Below, one piece after another: positions 11,594 to 22,415 of a stretch of 64,000 nt of DNA. The notes below the pieces were generated by a model that was given only the letters and a program-made list of their open reading frames with translations, was not told the DNA's origin and did no database searches. Both the position numbers and the translations under genes were made by a program. Within the stretch, counting starts at the first letter, position 1, and every line of letters begins with the position of its first letter. This DNA comes from Topomyia yanbarensis. Its lineage: Eukaryota > Arthropoda > Insecta > Diptera > Culicidae. Where the stretch lies: contig NC_080671.1 in assembly GCF_030247195.1 (NCBI RefSeq), positions 212,640,851-212,704,850 of the forward strand. Direction: 5' to 3'.

Positions 11594-12934
11594 GTTTGAA
11601 CGAGTTGAAAGCGCAAGTTGCGGATACTGTAACATCGCTGCGGGCTGATGTTTCTCTTCCGGAAAGCAGGATTCAATCGTTCCTCGAAACTAGCTGTAAA
11701 CTCCTTACCAATTATCAGCGTTATGTTTTAGCTGAGCTACGACGATTTCTACAACGGATGGCTATTTCGGAAGATAATAGAGATGCGGTTGATTTCATCA
11801 TCTCATTGGAGCTATCTGATCCCTTTTCGGATGTTAAAACATATCATGACAATATATCGTATCTGTCCTTTAGAGCAAACGATGGACGCCGCACAGTGAC
11901 TCAAATTGTCCCTCATTCTTGCAATTCAGTAGCAAAAAATTCAGTTCGCAAGGTGAGAAAACACGTTTTTCATTACATTCCCATTCATGAAACGCTTGAA
12001 CTCATCATGCGAGAAGAAGCTGCACGCTGTAGTGTCCTTTCAAAGATGCCTGGAGACGATGGTGTATTGCGTGGATTCAAAGACGGGTTAATTTTTAAAA
12101 ACGATGAGTATTTCCAAAAACATCCATTCGCTCTTCGGATAATTATTCATGTGGATGAGGTAGAGTATCTGAATCCTCTTGCCTCGCGAAAAAGTAAAAA
12201 GAAGCTAACAAATATTAGCTTCAAAATACAAAATTTTGACCCGATTGCTAACTCTTCACTTAGTCGTGTGTATTTGTCTCTGGCGGTGCAGCCGCATATC
12301 CTGAAAAAGTACGGTTACAAAAGAGTGCTCAGCAAATTTTTGGAAGATCTCCGTTTATTAGAAGCAGATTCTGGATTTAAAATAAGACTGAAATGCAATT
12401 CAATGTACACAATACGTGCTGTTGTGGAAAACGTAGCAGGAGATACAGCAGCACTTCATGAGATTTTCGAGATCATGGGACCTCAGTTGAAACTATTTTG
12501 CCGAGTTTGTTATATCTCGCGAGATGATCTCAGAAACGGTTCATTTGGCAATGTTTTCCCGCACAAAACATATGAATCAATTCAATCGGATTTGCTGGCT
12601 GTGCGTGAACTTAGAAAAAGTTCTAAGGAATGCGGTGTAATAAGCGACTGTTGTTTACACATCTTAATTTTTTTTCATTATGGTAAAATAAGATCAATGG
12701 ACCCAATGCATGATCTGTGTGAAGGGGTTAACATGATGGTGATTAAAATGATTTTTCATGACGTGGTTGTAATACAAAAACTAATTTCCTGCGAGGAAAT
12801 TAACGAAATGATTGATGATTTTGAGTATGGTAATACAGAAAGGGAAAACAAGCCATCCGCCAATTTTACTCTGATTGGCCTAAAATCAAAAGGCAATGCT
12901 ATCAGCCAATCTGCTTCACAGTGTTGGCTGAGCT
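11590..12934 (+). pseudogene. transposase-like gene, central domain
   Basis: The longest frame here. It shows IIIHVDEVEYLNPLASRKSK, then KKYGYKRVLSKFLEDLRLLE, then AVVENVAGDTAALHEI, a Cys pair (LFCRVC) and a DPMHDLCEGV block. The order fits a widespread but poorly described invertebrate and fish family with a zinc finger and a (Y/H)VDEFEVxNPLG motif, possibly derived from a DNA transposon. Conservation stops at ASQCW near 12925. From about 12935 the family reading continues in the next frame. No start codon of its own: the frame can be entered from PISLNEL at 11587. Exact superfamily not assigned. Confidence 0.6.
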
Positions 12935-13732
12935 TTTCCATTCATATTTGGTCACATCATGTCATACAACAATAATTACACTCGCATCATAAGTGTTCTC
13001 TTAAAAATAAATTATTTTTCTTTTTCTATGAAACTTACTCAACCCCAGGTAGACGAATTAGAAGAAGATATCAAGAATTTCCATCTTTTGTTCAACGTTT
13101 GTTTCCCAACGGTTAATCCCATAAACAAGATACACCATTTATGTCACTACCCCGATATATTGCGTATGAATGGTTCCATGATTAATTGTTTCATTTTTGA
13201 AGGGAAGTTTAAGGAGAGTAAGGGACAGAACAAAACGTGCCATAATTTTAAAAATTTAACCTATAGTATTACCAAACACACTAATCTAAAACAAATTCAT
13301 TCCATTATTTCCCACTCCTATTGTCTTAACACTCGCGTGACTAAATCTACGGCAAAAGTTTCAAAGCAATATTTAAAATATTCGTATCTATTAGATAATT
13401 TACCGGAATATATCTTAATTGTGTATCACCTCACTATAAATGGCACCATGTTGAAAAAAGGCACAATAGTGAAATACGAGATAAACCATTCGAAGTACTT
13501 TGGTGTATTCGAAACAGCTATTCAGCTTCCAGGTAGATTCATTTGTATCATACAAAAGCTAGACATTTTAGATTTTGATGTTAATGCTAATAGTTTGAAG
13601 GTCTCGCAAGTAGATGAGATGGTGCGAATTGATTGTTCAGCTTTGCTTACTAAGAAATCATACATTTTTTGGAAATACTATCCGTACAATGACTCCAGTT
13701 ATTATATTAGTTTCAAATATATCGATGATTGA
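12935..13732 (+). pseudogene. transposase-like gene, C-terminal domain
   Basis: Continues from PFIFGHIM after the frame change. It has the INKIHHLCHYPDILRMNG block, which corresponds to the KHHxLxHYPxxIxxxGP signature of the family, then a lysine- and tyrosine-rich tail ending IDD. A single-base change near 12930 is enough to explain the break. The stop at 13730-13732 appears natural. All three segments together cover the usual length of the family, so this is a recently broken full-length gene or one with a missed intron. Confidence 0.6.
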
Positions 13733-14013
13733 ACAGAACTTATCCTCGTAGATTTTACTATGTTCATAAAACAGATTGTTTTCAGAAAGCATTCAATGAA
13801 TACATACAAAAAAAATTGAAAATTGTGTTATGAAGCATATTTTTATTTACCAAACGCAAAGAACATATTCTGTAGAAAAAATATCTTATAACAGCACTTC
13901 ATAAACACTAGCAATTATGTGAAAAAAAGTTCCAATCGAACCTGCAGCCTATGGGTACTATACTAGAATTTTCTAAGTACATCCAGTTTACCGTGTACTA
14001 CCACGCCGATCAA

Positions 14014-14184
14014 CCCCGGTCAAACCATTCGGAATTTGATTCGGAATCCTGAATGGAGTCAGTATGGATTCCAAATCAAATGTAACAACCGATTCTGAGT
14101 CGGAATCGGTTGTTGCATTTGATTTGGAATCCATAATGACTCCATTCAGAAATCCGAACAGGTTCCGGAATGAGTTTAACTGGG
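14014..14184. mobile_element. foldback MITE, copy 2
   Basis: Near-identical to 4030-4202, with the same arms and loop and only a few substitutions (for example catttgattt against acatttgattt in the arms). Its right end touches the target duplication of the next element. Confidence 0.8.
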
Positions 14185-14191
14185 TCTCCAT

Positions 14192-15971
14192 TAGGGTGTC
14201 CCATAATGACATCGTGTTAAAAAAGTCATCGGGCTCACTTCTTAAATGAAAGGTTAAGGTATCAGGACCACTTTCTTCTTCGGAGTGATTTTGCTAAAAT
14301 GTTCCCTACTGGTGGCGAATTTTGATTTTTCGAAAAATTGGCCGACTTTGGGTAAAATTTCAAATTCATGCTTGTTGAAGTGCTTCTGAACTGTCTTAGA
14401 TTTTTCTCAGCATTTTTTTTATTTTTCTGGAGATCAAAATGGAGAAGTTTGGTAAGTTAGTTTGTACAAATTTTTAAGTATAAGAGCGGCTGAGCCATTA
14501 CAACTTAGTAAAAAGTGTATTTTTTGGTGTTTTTCATTAGCATTTGTTCGAAACTGGGTATCTACAAATTTTTTAAAGTATAGAGAACGCTTCAAATATT
14601 TGAGCCGAATAAAGGGGCGTAATTTTGTTGAAGCATGTGTATAGGCACGGTAAAAGGGGTATGAGTTATATAAGTTTTTGTTATGTGACCTTCGACATTT
14701 TTAGCAATTCATCTAAAATAATAATGTTCCAAAAAATAAAATAATTTAAATGTGCTTAGACCACATATTCTTTTTTTTTGGAAAATAGAAGGAAAATCAT
14801 TTAAAACGGTGTTTTCGGTTTGTCTTTAGTTCGTCAGGATCGGGTTTAATGAGAATTTGATGATTTTTTGTACCATCAATTATAAAAATAATGATAACTT
14901 TACTAATGCCATGCCAAGTCTCTAATTATTTTTAGAAAAGTTAATTCTCCATAATTATTTCTGGGAGGTTTATTCACCAAAATTATTGTACTAGAAGATG
15001 CGCTGTATTCTTTTGTAAAACTTTTTCGAAAATACAAAGCCTTCAAAATTGACTATTTCGGAATTGTGTGATCTAAAACGTAAAGATCAGTTTTTCAACA
15101 TTCTCCCCACCCTTCTGCATTTTTCTTCACTCTAGGGTACCTAACATAGGAATGAGACTTTATATACAAAATCGGAATACGTTAGTCAATTCGGCATACA
15201 AATATACGCCATAACTTTTCACTAACTCGACCTATTTGTTTAATTATCATGATTTTCAACCCCACTAGGTGGTTATTAATATACTAAATAATTTTAAATA
15301 AAATCGTCAAATGCTCATAAAACCGATTCTGATGTAGTAGAGACAAGAAGAAAACGCCATTTTTCATCATTTTCCTACAATTTTACGAAAAACAAAAAGC
15401 GGACTAAGCACACTGAAATTGTTTTATTTTGTAGAACAGTGTTATTTTTTATGAATAGCATAAAATGTCAAAAGATTATCTAGCAAAAACTTAAATAACT
15501 CATACCCCACTAGCCGTAGCTATACACTTTCTTCAGCAAAGATACGCCCCTATATTTGGCTCAACTACTCGAAGTGTTTTCTATGCTTCTAAAATTTTGT
15601 AGATACCCAGTTTTGAAGTAAAACTAATGAAAAACACCAAAAATTACACTTTTTGCTAAGTTTTAAAGGCTCTGTCGTTCTTATAATCCACAATTTGTAC
15701 AAACTACCTAATCAAACTTCTCCATTTGGATCTCCAGAAAAATTAAAAAATGCTGAAAAACATCTAAGACAGTTCAGAAGAACTTCAACAAGCATGAATT
15801 TGAAATTTTACCCAAAATCGGCTCATTTTTCGAAAAATCAAAATTCGCCACCAGTAGGGAGCGTTTTAACAAATTCACTCCGAAGAAGAAAGTGGTCCTG
15901 ATACCCTAACCTTTCATTTAAGAAGTGAGCCCGATGACTTTTTTAACATGATGTCATTTTGGGACACCCTA
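14192..15971. mobile_element. long-TIR hAT-type element, 1,780 bp
   Basis: Ends TAGGGTGTCCCA and its exact inverse, flanked by gtctccat on both sides (14184-14191 and 15972-15979). The inverted arms continue for roughly 500 bp (left arm to about 14690, right arm from about 15480) with perhaps 85 percent identity. They share aaaaagtcatcgggctc, gaaagtggtcctgatacc and gaaaaacaccaaaaa words. The middle (about 14700-15470) has no transposase frame. An 8-bp duplication points to hAT, although long arms are unusual for that group. Confidence 0.85.
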
Positions 15972-15978
15972 GTCTCCA

Positions 15979-16503
15979 TGCTTACTTTCTCTTTGGATTG
16001 TTTTGGGCTCATCATAAAATATTCCAATGTTGAAAGACTCTAATGTCGTCTAACATATCTAGACAAACACGTGAAAAGGGCCGAAGTACAAATGAGAGTC
16101 GGTCCTTGTTTACTTTCTCTTCGTCAATAGCTCGGTCGCTTTTACGTTTGCTCCTTAAGGTTGAACAGAGAAAGGGTAAAATTCGCAAACGAAAAAAGCA
16201 GTTTTTTCCGCACCGTATGTCAGATCTTCATAAAAATCAATCAGAAGTACTGTAACCACATTCTACATACGCTGATTGATTTTTATGAAGATCTGACATA
16301 CGGTGTGGAAAAAAACTGCTTTTTTCGTTTGCGAATTTTGCGGATTCTCTGTCCAATCTTAACTCTTAACATAATAGACATAGACGACATCAGAGTCACG
16401 ATATTTATTGAAACAATATTGGAAAGTTTTGTGATGACGTCATAACAATCCAAAGAGAAAGTATGCACAGAGGCTCTCATTTAAACTTAGGCCTTTTTCA
16501 CAT
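15979..16503. mobile_element. foldback MITE with a nested arm
   Basis: Inner hairpin: 16166-16244 pairs with 16270-16350 (gaaaaaagcagttttttcc against its inverse, then catcttcataaaaatcaa-type text). Outer arms pair actttctctttggattgt (15985) with acaatccaaagagaaagt (16443). The left arm has an extra ~90 bp (16068-16160) that repeats the outside right flank in inverse (gtgaaaagggccgaag against ggcctttttcac), so one foldback lies inside another. No coding capacity. Confidence 0.65.
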
Positions 16504-16530
16504 TTTTTTTCAGGTAGTATAAGAGGTTTA

Positions 16531-16945
16531 GGGCATGTTCAGGAGCGTTTTATTTTGTATAGGAGTTTCAAAGTAGAACTGGAACTGAAACATTCACATT
16601 CTCAGCAGAGCGATTTGTTTTATAATTTCGAACAGCTTTGTTTTAAAATTTAAAACATACGACGCCGTTCTATTTGTTGCTGATTTTAAAATACGTTTAG
16701 AACTGTGTTTTAAATACTTGTAAAGTTTTCAGCACAGATACTTAGACCCGATAGACTGGGGAAAAATAAATTTGAATGCAGTAACGCTGAAGGCATGGCG
16801 AGGCGAGACATGAATTTTAAATTGAATAGAACATCCGCTAAAACTGCTGCTGGGGGGAGCAAGCTCTAGTTTTAAAATTTTCCGTTTTATATTATAGAAC
16901 TGTTAAAATTATGAATCTAGTACTGAAACACTCCTGAACATGCTC
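16531..16945. mobile_element. Harbinger-like MITE, 415 bp
   Basis: Ends gggcatgttcaggag and inverse ctcctgaacatgctc, flanked by TTA (16528-16530 and 16946-16948). A 3-bp TWA duplication is usual for PIF/Harbinger. The second copy (21169-21547) lacks the first 35 bases because the tandem duplication starts inside this element. A diverged relative is at 35276-35545. Confidence 0.7.
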
Positions 16946-17404
16946 TTAGGAGCAAACGTAAAAGCCTGAGTGCATATAAGGAGAGTGACGACACTGTCAA
17001 AATTGAAACAATGATTAGTTGTCAGTGTCATTCCAAACGAGTCAAATCCATGTATTTTGAGAGGTCGTTTGTTCGTTTGGAATAATACTGATAGACAATC
17101 ATGACAGTTATTGACGGAATAAAAAGTAAAAAAGGATACCCTCATTTGCTTTTAGGCCTTTTTCACGAGTTTATCTAGAAATGTATAATTTCGTTAGATA
17201 ATATCAAAAAATATATTTTTCTTGTGGCTTACAAACTAAACTATTACGACTAGCACTTGCTGAACACAGTATTTGTAAGTATTCCATTAAAATTGATTTG
17301 ATTTCAATAATACTAAGCTAAAAAAATATAATAGAAAGAATGTAAGGCATAGATTAACTAACCCTGGAACACTAATATGAATATTTGTATTATTTTCATT
17401 ACAG

Positions 17405-17637
17405 CACAGAAGGTGACTGATGCATCACTAGTTCTTTCTGACGATACGGGATTGAAGGAAATAGGTATCACCGCAAAAGGGCCTCACATGCTAATATTAT
17501 CGATAATTGATTCACCGAAGGATAATCAGCAATCGCGCCAAAGTGATGGTAATGCTGGAACCAATATTATTAGTGATGTGTCCACCTTTACAATCGCGCA
17601 GTATAAGCGCCCCACCTATTTTGTACATTTTGATTGA
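17405..17637 (+). CDS. putative SAM-domain exon, copy A
   Basis: An AG acceptor after a pyrimidine stretch (ttattttcattacag, ending 17404) opens a frame that reads LKEIGITAKGPHMLILSII. This fits the last two helices of a SAM domain (LKELGIxxxGxRxxILxxI). The frame then runs through a polar stretch to a stop at 17635-17637. A possible donor (gatggtaatg) lies at about 17545-17550, so the exon may end earlier. The first SAM helices must be on an upstream exon that I did not find. SAM domains mediate protein or RNA contacts; the role here is unknown. Confidence 0.45.
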
Positions 17638-17658
17638 TGTAACGCATCTAGCCTCTAA

Positions 17659-17798
17659 AGGCTAGTTTACAGTTCGGAAAACGCGTCACGGGATTTGGGT
17701 CCCTGTGTATTTTAAATGGAGCTCGGGATTTTAAATCCCGTGGCGGGAAATGAGTCTACACAAAAGTGACAGTTTTCCTGAAGTGTAAACCCAACCGC
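17659..17798. mobile_element. left-half fragment of the AGGCTAGTTTACAG MITE
   Basis: Matches the first ~140 bases of the full element at 21565-21969 (aggctagtttacagttcgg, then cacgggatttgggtccc). It breaks off after gtgtaaacccaaccgc. Repeated in copy B at 23511-23650. Confidence 0.8.
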
Positions 17799-18071
17799 TT
17801 GCTCAGGGAAGTAAAACGAATCTCTACACACTATGGTTAATGTGCTAGTAATGGACCCCGCAGTAGACGGTGCTAACAATTGCAAAGAATTTGGATAAAT
17901 CCAGTTGTACTTTTAATGTAAAATTCTATCAATTGATGATACTAAGTCTTTCAAACAATATAATGCAAATTTGAAGCATTTCAACTTGATTTCTTTAGTA
18001 AAATTCGATATTTCGAACTAGTATCCATATCCCTATAATGGACCCGTTTTCCTATTATGGACCCGGGACTA

Positions 18072-18400
18072 GGGGCAGATCACTTGTGATGCATTTTTAA
18101 AAATCAGCGAAATTAAAGGCATTTATTTCCATTAAAATAGAAATTCATAATGTATTTTGCGTTGCGTGCAATGTTTTTGCGTTGCCTGCAATGTGGTTAG
18201 CGTTGCGTGTAAGACGTCAAAACTCTACAGAAAAACTAGCTCTACATTTAACAAAACGTCGAACAAAGTGGATCAGCGTAGGACGTTTGTTAAACAAACT
18301 TTTCTGCGAGGGAGTGCCAAGCTGATGCAAAAATGGAAATTAAATGCATTTTTTCTAATTTGATGCAAATTTGTTATACATTCTTAGAGTGATCTGCCCC
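18072..18400. mobile_element. 329-bp element with GGGGCAGATCACT ends
   Basis: Terminal inverse repeats ggggcagatcact and agtgatctgcccc with TA on both sides (18070-18071 and 18401-18402). A TA duplication suggests a Tc1/mariner-type MITE. It splits a stretch rich in the word tggacccg. Copy B carries the same element at 23924-24252, so it predates the duplication. Confidence 0.7.
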
Positions 18401-19221
18401 TAGACCCGAGATGAATATGCGCATTATGGACCCGGGCCCATTACACGCATATCCAACAATTAATACAAAAAATTGTATTTTTTCAGTTTTCTGGTAATAT
18501 CAAGAGTCATTTTAGCAAAGCATTATAAGAAAAATATAAAATATGAAAAATAACAAAATTTTGTTATTCTTTCCTTTCATTAAATATTTCAATGGCACTC
18601 GAAACCTTTGACTAATGAATTAAATTTTTAATTGATCTGATGCTGATTTCAAAGGCGAACATGACTTTTATAACAAGCGATGTGATTTGTATGACGCTTA
18701 TGAGTAAGGTGATGAGAGCTGTATTATAAAAAGTCTTACACAAGTTTGCTAAAATTGTAATTGGCAATTGTCTGAATGGATTGGTGTTCGAATTATGACA
18801 ATCCATCAACAATACAGTCGAGTAAAGCATTTGCAATATTAACAAGGCGGCTCTAAACATGTTCAGTGTCTAAAGAGAACGAATATATTGTCATTTCATA
18901 ATAATTTAAGATACCAAATACAAATTAAAAACGATACAACTTCTTGCATCATTTTGATTAGTTCATACAATTGCTTGTACATTCATGTATAGCTATATCT
19001 GAAGCGTTTTGAAGAAACCGTAAGTATTTTTAGCTGACAGGGCCCATGATTTACATGATTTAATCTCCAACTATTTAATTTCTACTATTTTCCTGGGAAA
19101 GTTCGATAAAAGTACTTTGTATTTTTAGTTTTGTTTTATTTTGGGACGAAGCAATAATGGACATGAAATTGCCTGGATATATGCAATATTACAAGATAGC
19201 GAACTATATTATCTTACTCTA

Positions 19222-19388
19222 GGGGGTGGGCGTAGCGTAGTTGGTAAATCGATTGCCTTGTACGCAGCGCACCTGGGTTCGAGTCCCGACCCCGCACATA
19301 GGGTTAGAAATTTCTCATAAGAGACTTTTCTAACCCGAAGAGGCGAATGATCCTAAGGTTAAAACCTCTATAATCGAAATAAAAAAAA
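19222..19388 (+). mobile_element. tRNA-derived SINE (Feilai-like), copy in duplicate A
   Basis: The head resembles a tRNA gene: A box tagcgtagttggtaa and B box ggttcgagtcc, a perfect RNA polymerase III internal promoter. It is followed by a tRNA-unrelated body (gggttagaaatttctcat, aaaacctctataatcg) and an A-rich tail. The flanks cttactcta (19213-19221 and 19389-19397) are a 9-bp target duplication. The body and tail distinguish it from a working tRNA gene. Confidence 0.9.
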
Positions 19389-19786
19389 CTTACTCTAAAA
19401 ACGAAATTAATTACAGCTCGTTGATTTCAAGAAAGTTATTCGAAACAGTAATCAATGCTACATTTTACGGTATTTATTTTAGTATTTCGTATAATCAAAT
19501 TTTAGTAAAGCTTCTTGAACGTTTAGCACCACCTTTTTTCTAAATCAATATATTTATTCTATTACTTTTCAATAGAAGGATATTAGTGAATAAATTGCAA
19601 TCATTCTGCAACCCTGCGCACGACGAACTTGCTAAAGTATTACTCCAGAATTTAATTTTTCGTGGTTATTAAGTAATCTTTTCGGGCTATCCATGTCACT
19701 ATTTTATTTTCTTCTATGGTTGGAAGCGTGGACCTTTTCATGTTGCTTCAGGTCAACATTTCCATATACTCCGCAATACTTCACAG

Positions 19787-20127
19787 TACACGGAAACGAA
19801 AAACTACCTAAAATTGAGTTCCTTTGACTCAATCTCGTGGAATCGTGGGGGAACTTAAAATTAGGTAAACCGTGTTGAAGATAGTTTCCATTTAACCACG
19901 GCAAAAATTACAACTCATTGATAGGTTTATTATACTCAAATTTAAGTTGAATTTACCTAATTTTGAGTACACCCCAAACAACTCAAAAGTACGTTCCTCC
20001 ACGGAAGACCTCGACTGAGTCGAATCTCTCGTTTTTTTTTGACAACACTAATAAGTGCGAAAGCGACGCACAACTCAAAAGTAAGTTAAAAGAACTTATT
20101 CTGCAGGTTGTTTTATTTAACCGTGTA
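19787..20127. mobile_element. probable MITE with ACACGG ends
   Basis: Begins tacacggaaac and ends aaccgtgta, with repeated and inverted ctaaaattgagt / actcaattt words inside. The ends are short and no target duplication was fixed. Copy B at about 25639-25980 has one extra T in a T-run (10 against 9). Confidence 0.4.
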
Positions 20128-20681
20128 GAGCGTGATACATCAAATTGCCTGCACGCTTTTTTGACAGAACATGGTTCTAGTCGCTCGAATAAACTTTTGC
20201 ATGGCAACCTTCATGTATTTGTACCTACTGTTATTAGTTTTGTCAATTGATTGGTGTAGGAACCACAAATTTTGTTGATCCAATACTGAGAAGCTGCAAA
20301 ATTTTCAATATGATGGTTTCAATCAATCTTATACTGAATCCTCAAAATGTTGATAACTCTTTTTAATTCTATTAGTAGCTATTACAAGTTTCAAGTTATA
20401 TTAATGTGTCAGGGGTGATACCTAGTTTCACTTGTTTCCATAATGGACCCCCAGAATTTCAATATAAATTTTAAATTATCTTAGTTTGTTAGATCTACAT
20501 CGGAAAAGATTGTCTTAGTGTTAGGTTAGAATTATGGTGAAAAAACACATTCTAATTTCTGTCTAAGTCTAGAGCTTGAAGAAGAAGTGTTATTGGAAGA
20601 AAATGATTACTATTGATTGATTGATGAATCTATTACAAACTTGAAAATTTCAAATAAATAAACTGTTTAAATAAATTTCAG

Positions 20682-20969
20682 AGCTTCACAGTTCCGGCGA
20701 CTCCAACGAGCCGAAATCGAAATCGCTCTTACAAGAATGGCAACTCCGACGAGCTCTTGGATGAAACGTTGTGCTCAGTAGCGTCATCGTTGTCCAAGCT
20801 TGTGGATTCTAGGAGTTCCACTGAAGATGGGACTCAACTGAAATTTAAAGAATTTCACGCTGAGTTAGATAAAATACTGCGTCAGATGCCATTCATGCAT
20901 GGCATGCAGTTTTGCATGGATATGGTGAAACGAGCGAATGAAACTATAGACAATCTAAAACACCCATAG
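20682..20969 (+). CDS. putative terminal exon of unknown gene, copy A
   Basis: Preceded by a good acceptor (taaataaatttcag, ending 20681). The frame reads SFTVPATPTSRNRNRS, then NSDELLDETLCSVASSL, then a helical C-terminus (FHAELDKILRQMPF, then MDMVKRANETIDNL) and stops at 20967-20969. The C-terminal helices resemble BESS-type or similar small dimerisation motifs, but only loosely. It lies 3 kb downstream of the SAM-like exon on the same strand and could be the last exon of the same gene. I do not recognise the gene. Confidence 0.4.
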   Translation, partial: SFTVPATPTSRNRNRSYKNGNSDELLDETLCSVASSLSKLVDSRSSTEDGTQLKFKEFHAELDKILRQMPFMHGMQFCMDMVKRANETIDNLKHP

Positions 20970-21008
20970 AATGTGAAAATTTAACATTATTCTCGTTTTT
21001 GCCTTGTG

Positions 21009-21090
21009 CTACACCGGTGTAGTGTATAAAGAGAGATAGGCTGATTACATACAAGTTAGAATGAGTGAAGCACCTACTACACCGGTGTAG
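21009..21090. promoter_or_regulatory. two identical 14-bp perfect palindromes
   Basis: CTACACCGGTGTAG occurs at 21009-21022 and 21077-21090, 68 bp apart and 40 bp after the putative last exon. The same pair is at 26862-26875 and 26930-26943 in copy B. It could be a dimer binding site or the ends of a very short insert. The sequence alone does not decide. Confidence 0.5.
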
Positions 21091-21564
21091 TGCACTGTCA
21101 ACATGAAAATGACATAAAACAGCAATAAGCTGTGCACTTAATTCTATGATTCGAAGGTTATGATTTTGTTTCAAAGTAGAACTGGAACTGAAACATTCAC
21201 ATTCTCAGCAGAGCGTTTTGTTTTATAATTTCGAACAGCTTTGTTTTAAAATTTAAAACATACGACGCCGTTCTATTTGTTGCTGATTTTAAAATACGTT
21301 TAGAACTGTGTTTTAAATACTTGTAAAGTTTTCAGCACAGATACTTAGACCCGATAGACTGGGGAAAAATAAATTTGAATGCAGTAACGCTGAAGGCATG
21401 GCGAGGCGAGACATGAATTTTAAATTGAATAGAACATCCGCTAAAACTGCTGCTGGGGGGAGCAAGCTCTAGTTTTAAAATTTTCCGTTTTATATTATAG
21501 AACTGTTAAAATTATGAATCTAGTACTGAAACACTCCTGAACATGCTCTTAGGAGCAAACGTAA

Positions 21565-21969
21565 AGGCTAGTTTACAGTTCGGAAAACGTGTCACGGGAT
21601 TTGGGTCCCTGTGTATTTTAAATGGAGCTCGGGATTTCAAATCCCGTGACGGGAAATGAGTCTACACAAAAATGACAGTTTTCCTGAAGTGTAAACCCAA
21701 CCGCGGGAAACATCACGGGATTTTAAAACTCTCCACACAGAAATCCGGCCGGGAACAATTCAACACAAATTGTTTCCGACGGGGAAAATAGTATTTTTAG
21801 AAGGTTTGCGATTTACTGCAAGTTGGATACTGTTTGTATTTTTAAGAAGCAGCAGAGTTTTTGGTTTGACAGTTTGGAGAGATCTCGGCGGGAAATTTTC
21901 CCTGATCAAATCCCGACGCAAATCCCGTGCGAAATCCCGTGATCCATTTCCCAAACTGTAAACTAGCCT
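21565..21969. mobile_element. Harbinger-type MITE, 405 bp, with empty site
   Basis: Ends aggctagtttacagtt and inverse aactgtaaactagcct, flanked by TAA (21562-21564 and 21970-21972). Copy A reads gcaaacgtaaaagcctg at the same place (about 16953-16969), so this is a verified insertion with a TAA duplication, as in PIF/Harbinger. The inside has repeated cgggattt / aaatcccg words and no coding frame. Confidence 0.92.
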
Positions 21970-22415
21970 TAAAAGCCTGAGTGCATATAAGGAGAGTGAC
22001 GACACTGTCAAAATTGAAACAATGATTAGTTGTCAGTGTCATTCCAAACGAGTCAAATCCATGTATTTTGAGAGGTCGTTTGTTCGTTTGGAATAATACT
22101 GATAGACAATCATGACAGTTATTGACGGAATAAAAAGTAAAAAAGGATACCCTCATTTGCTTTTAGGCCTTTTTCACGAGTTTATCTAGAAATGTATAAT
22201 TTCGTTAGATAATATCAAAAAATATATTTTTCTTGTGGCTTACAAACTAAACTATTACGACTAGCACTTGCTGAACACAGTATTTGTAAGTATTCCATTA
22301 AAATTGATTTGATTTCAATAATACTAAGCTAAAAAAATATAATAGAAAGAATGTAAGGCATAGATTAACTAACCCTGGAACACTAATATGAATATTTGTA
22401 TTATTTTCATTACAG

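Larger units (their letters stand above)
16566..21168. repeat. tandem duplication, copy A (4,603 bp)
   Basis: Starts tttcaaagtagaactgg and ends ggttatgattttg, directly abutting copy B at 21169. The two copies match base for base over most of their length. I found only a handful of substitutions (16613, 18311 and 19097, for example). Copy A lacks the two transposons present in copy B and so shows their empty sites. Confidence 0.92.

Noticed and set aside
19222..19300. tRNA gene (perfect A and B boxes)
   Set aside because: The head continues into a SINE body and A tail with target duplications; the same holds at 25074 and 34090.
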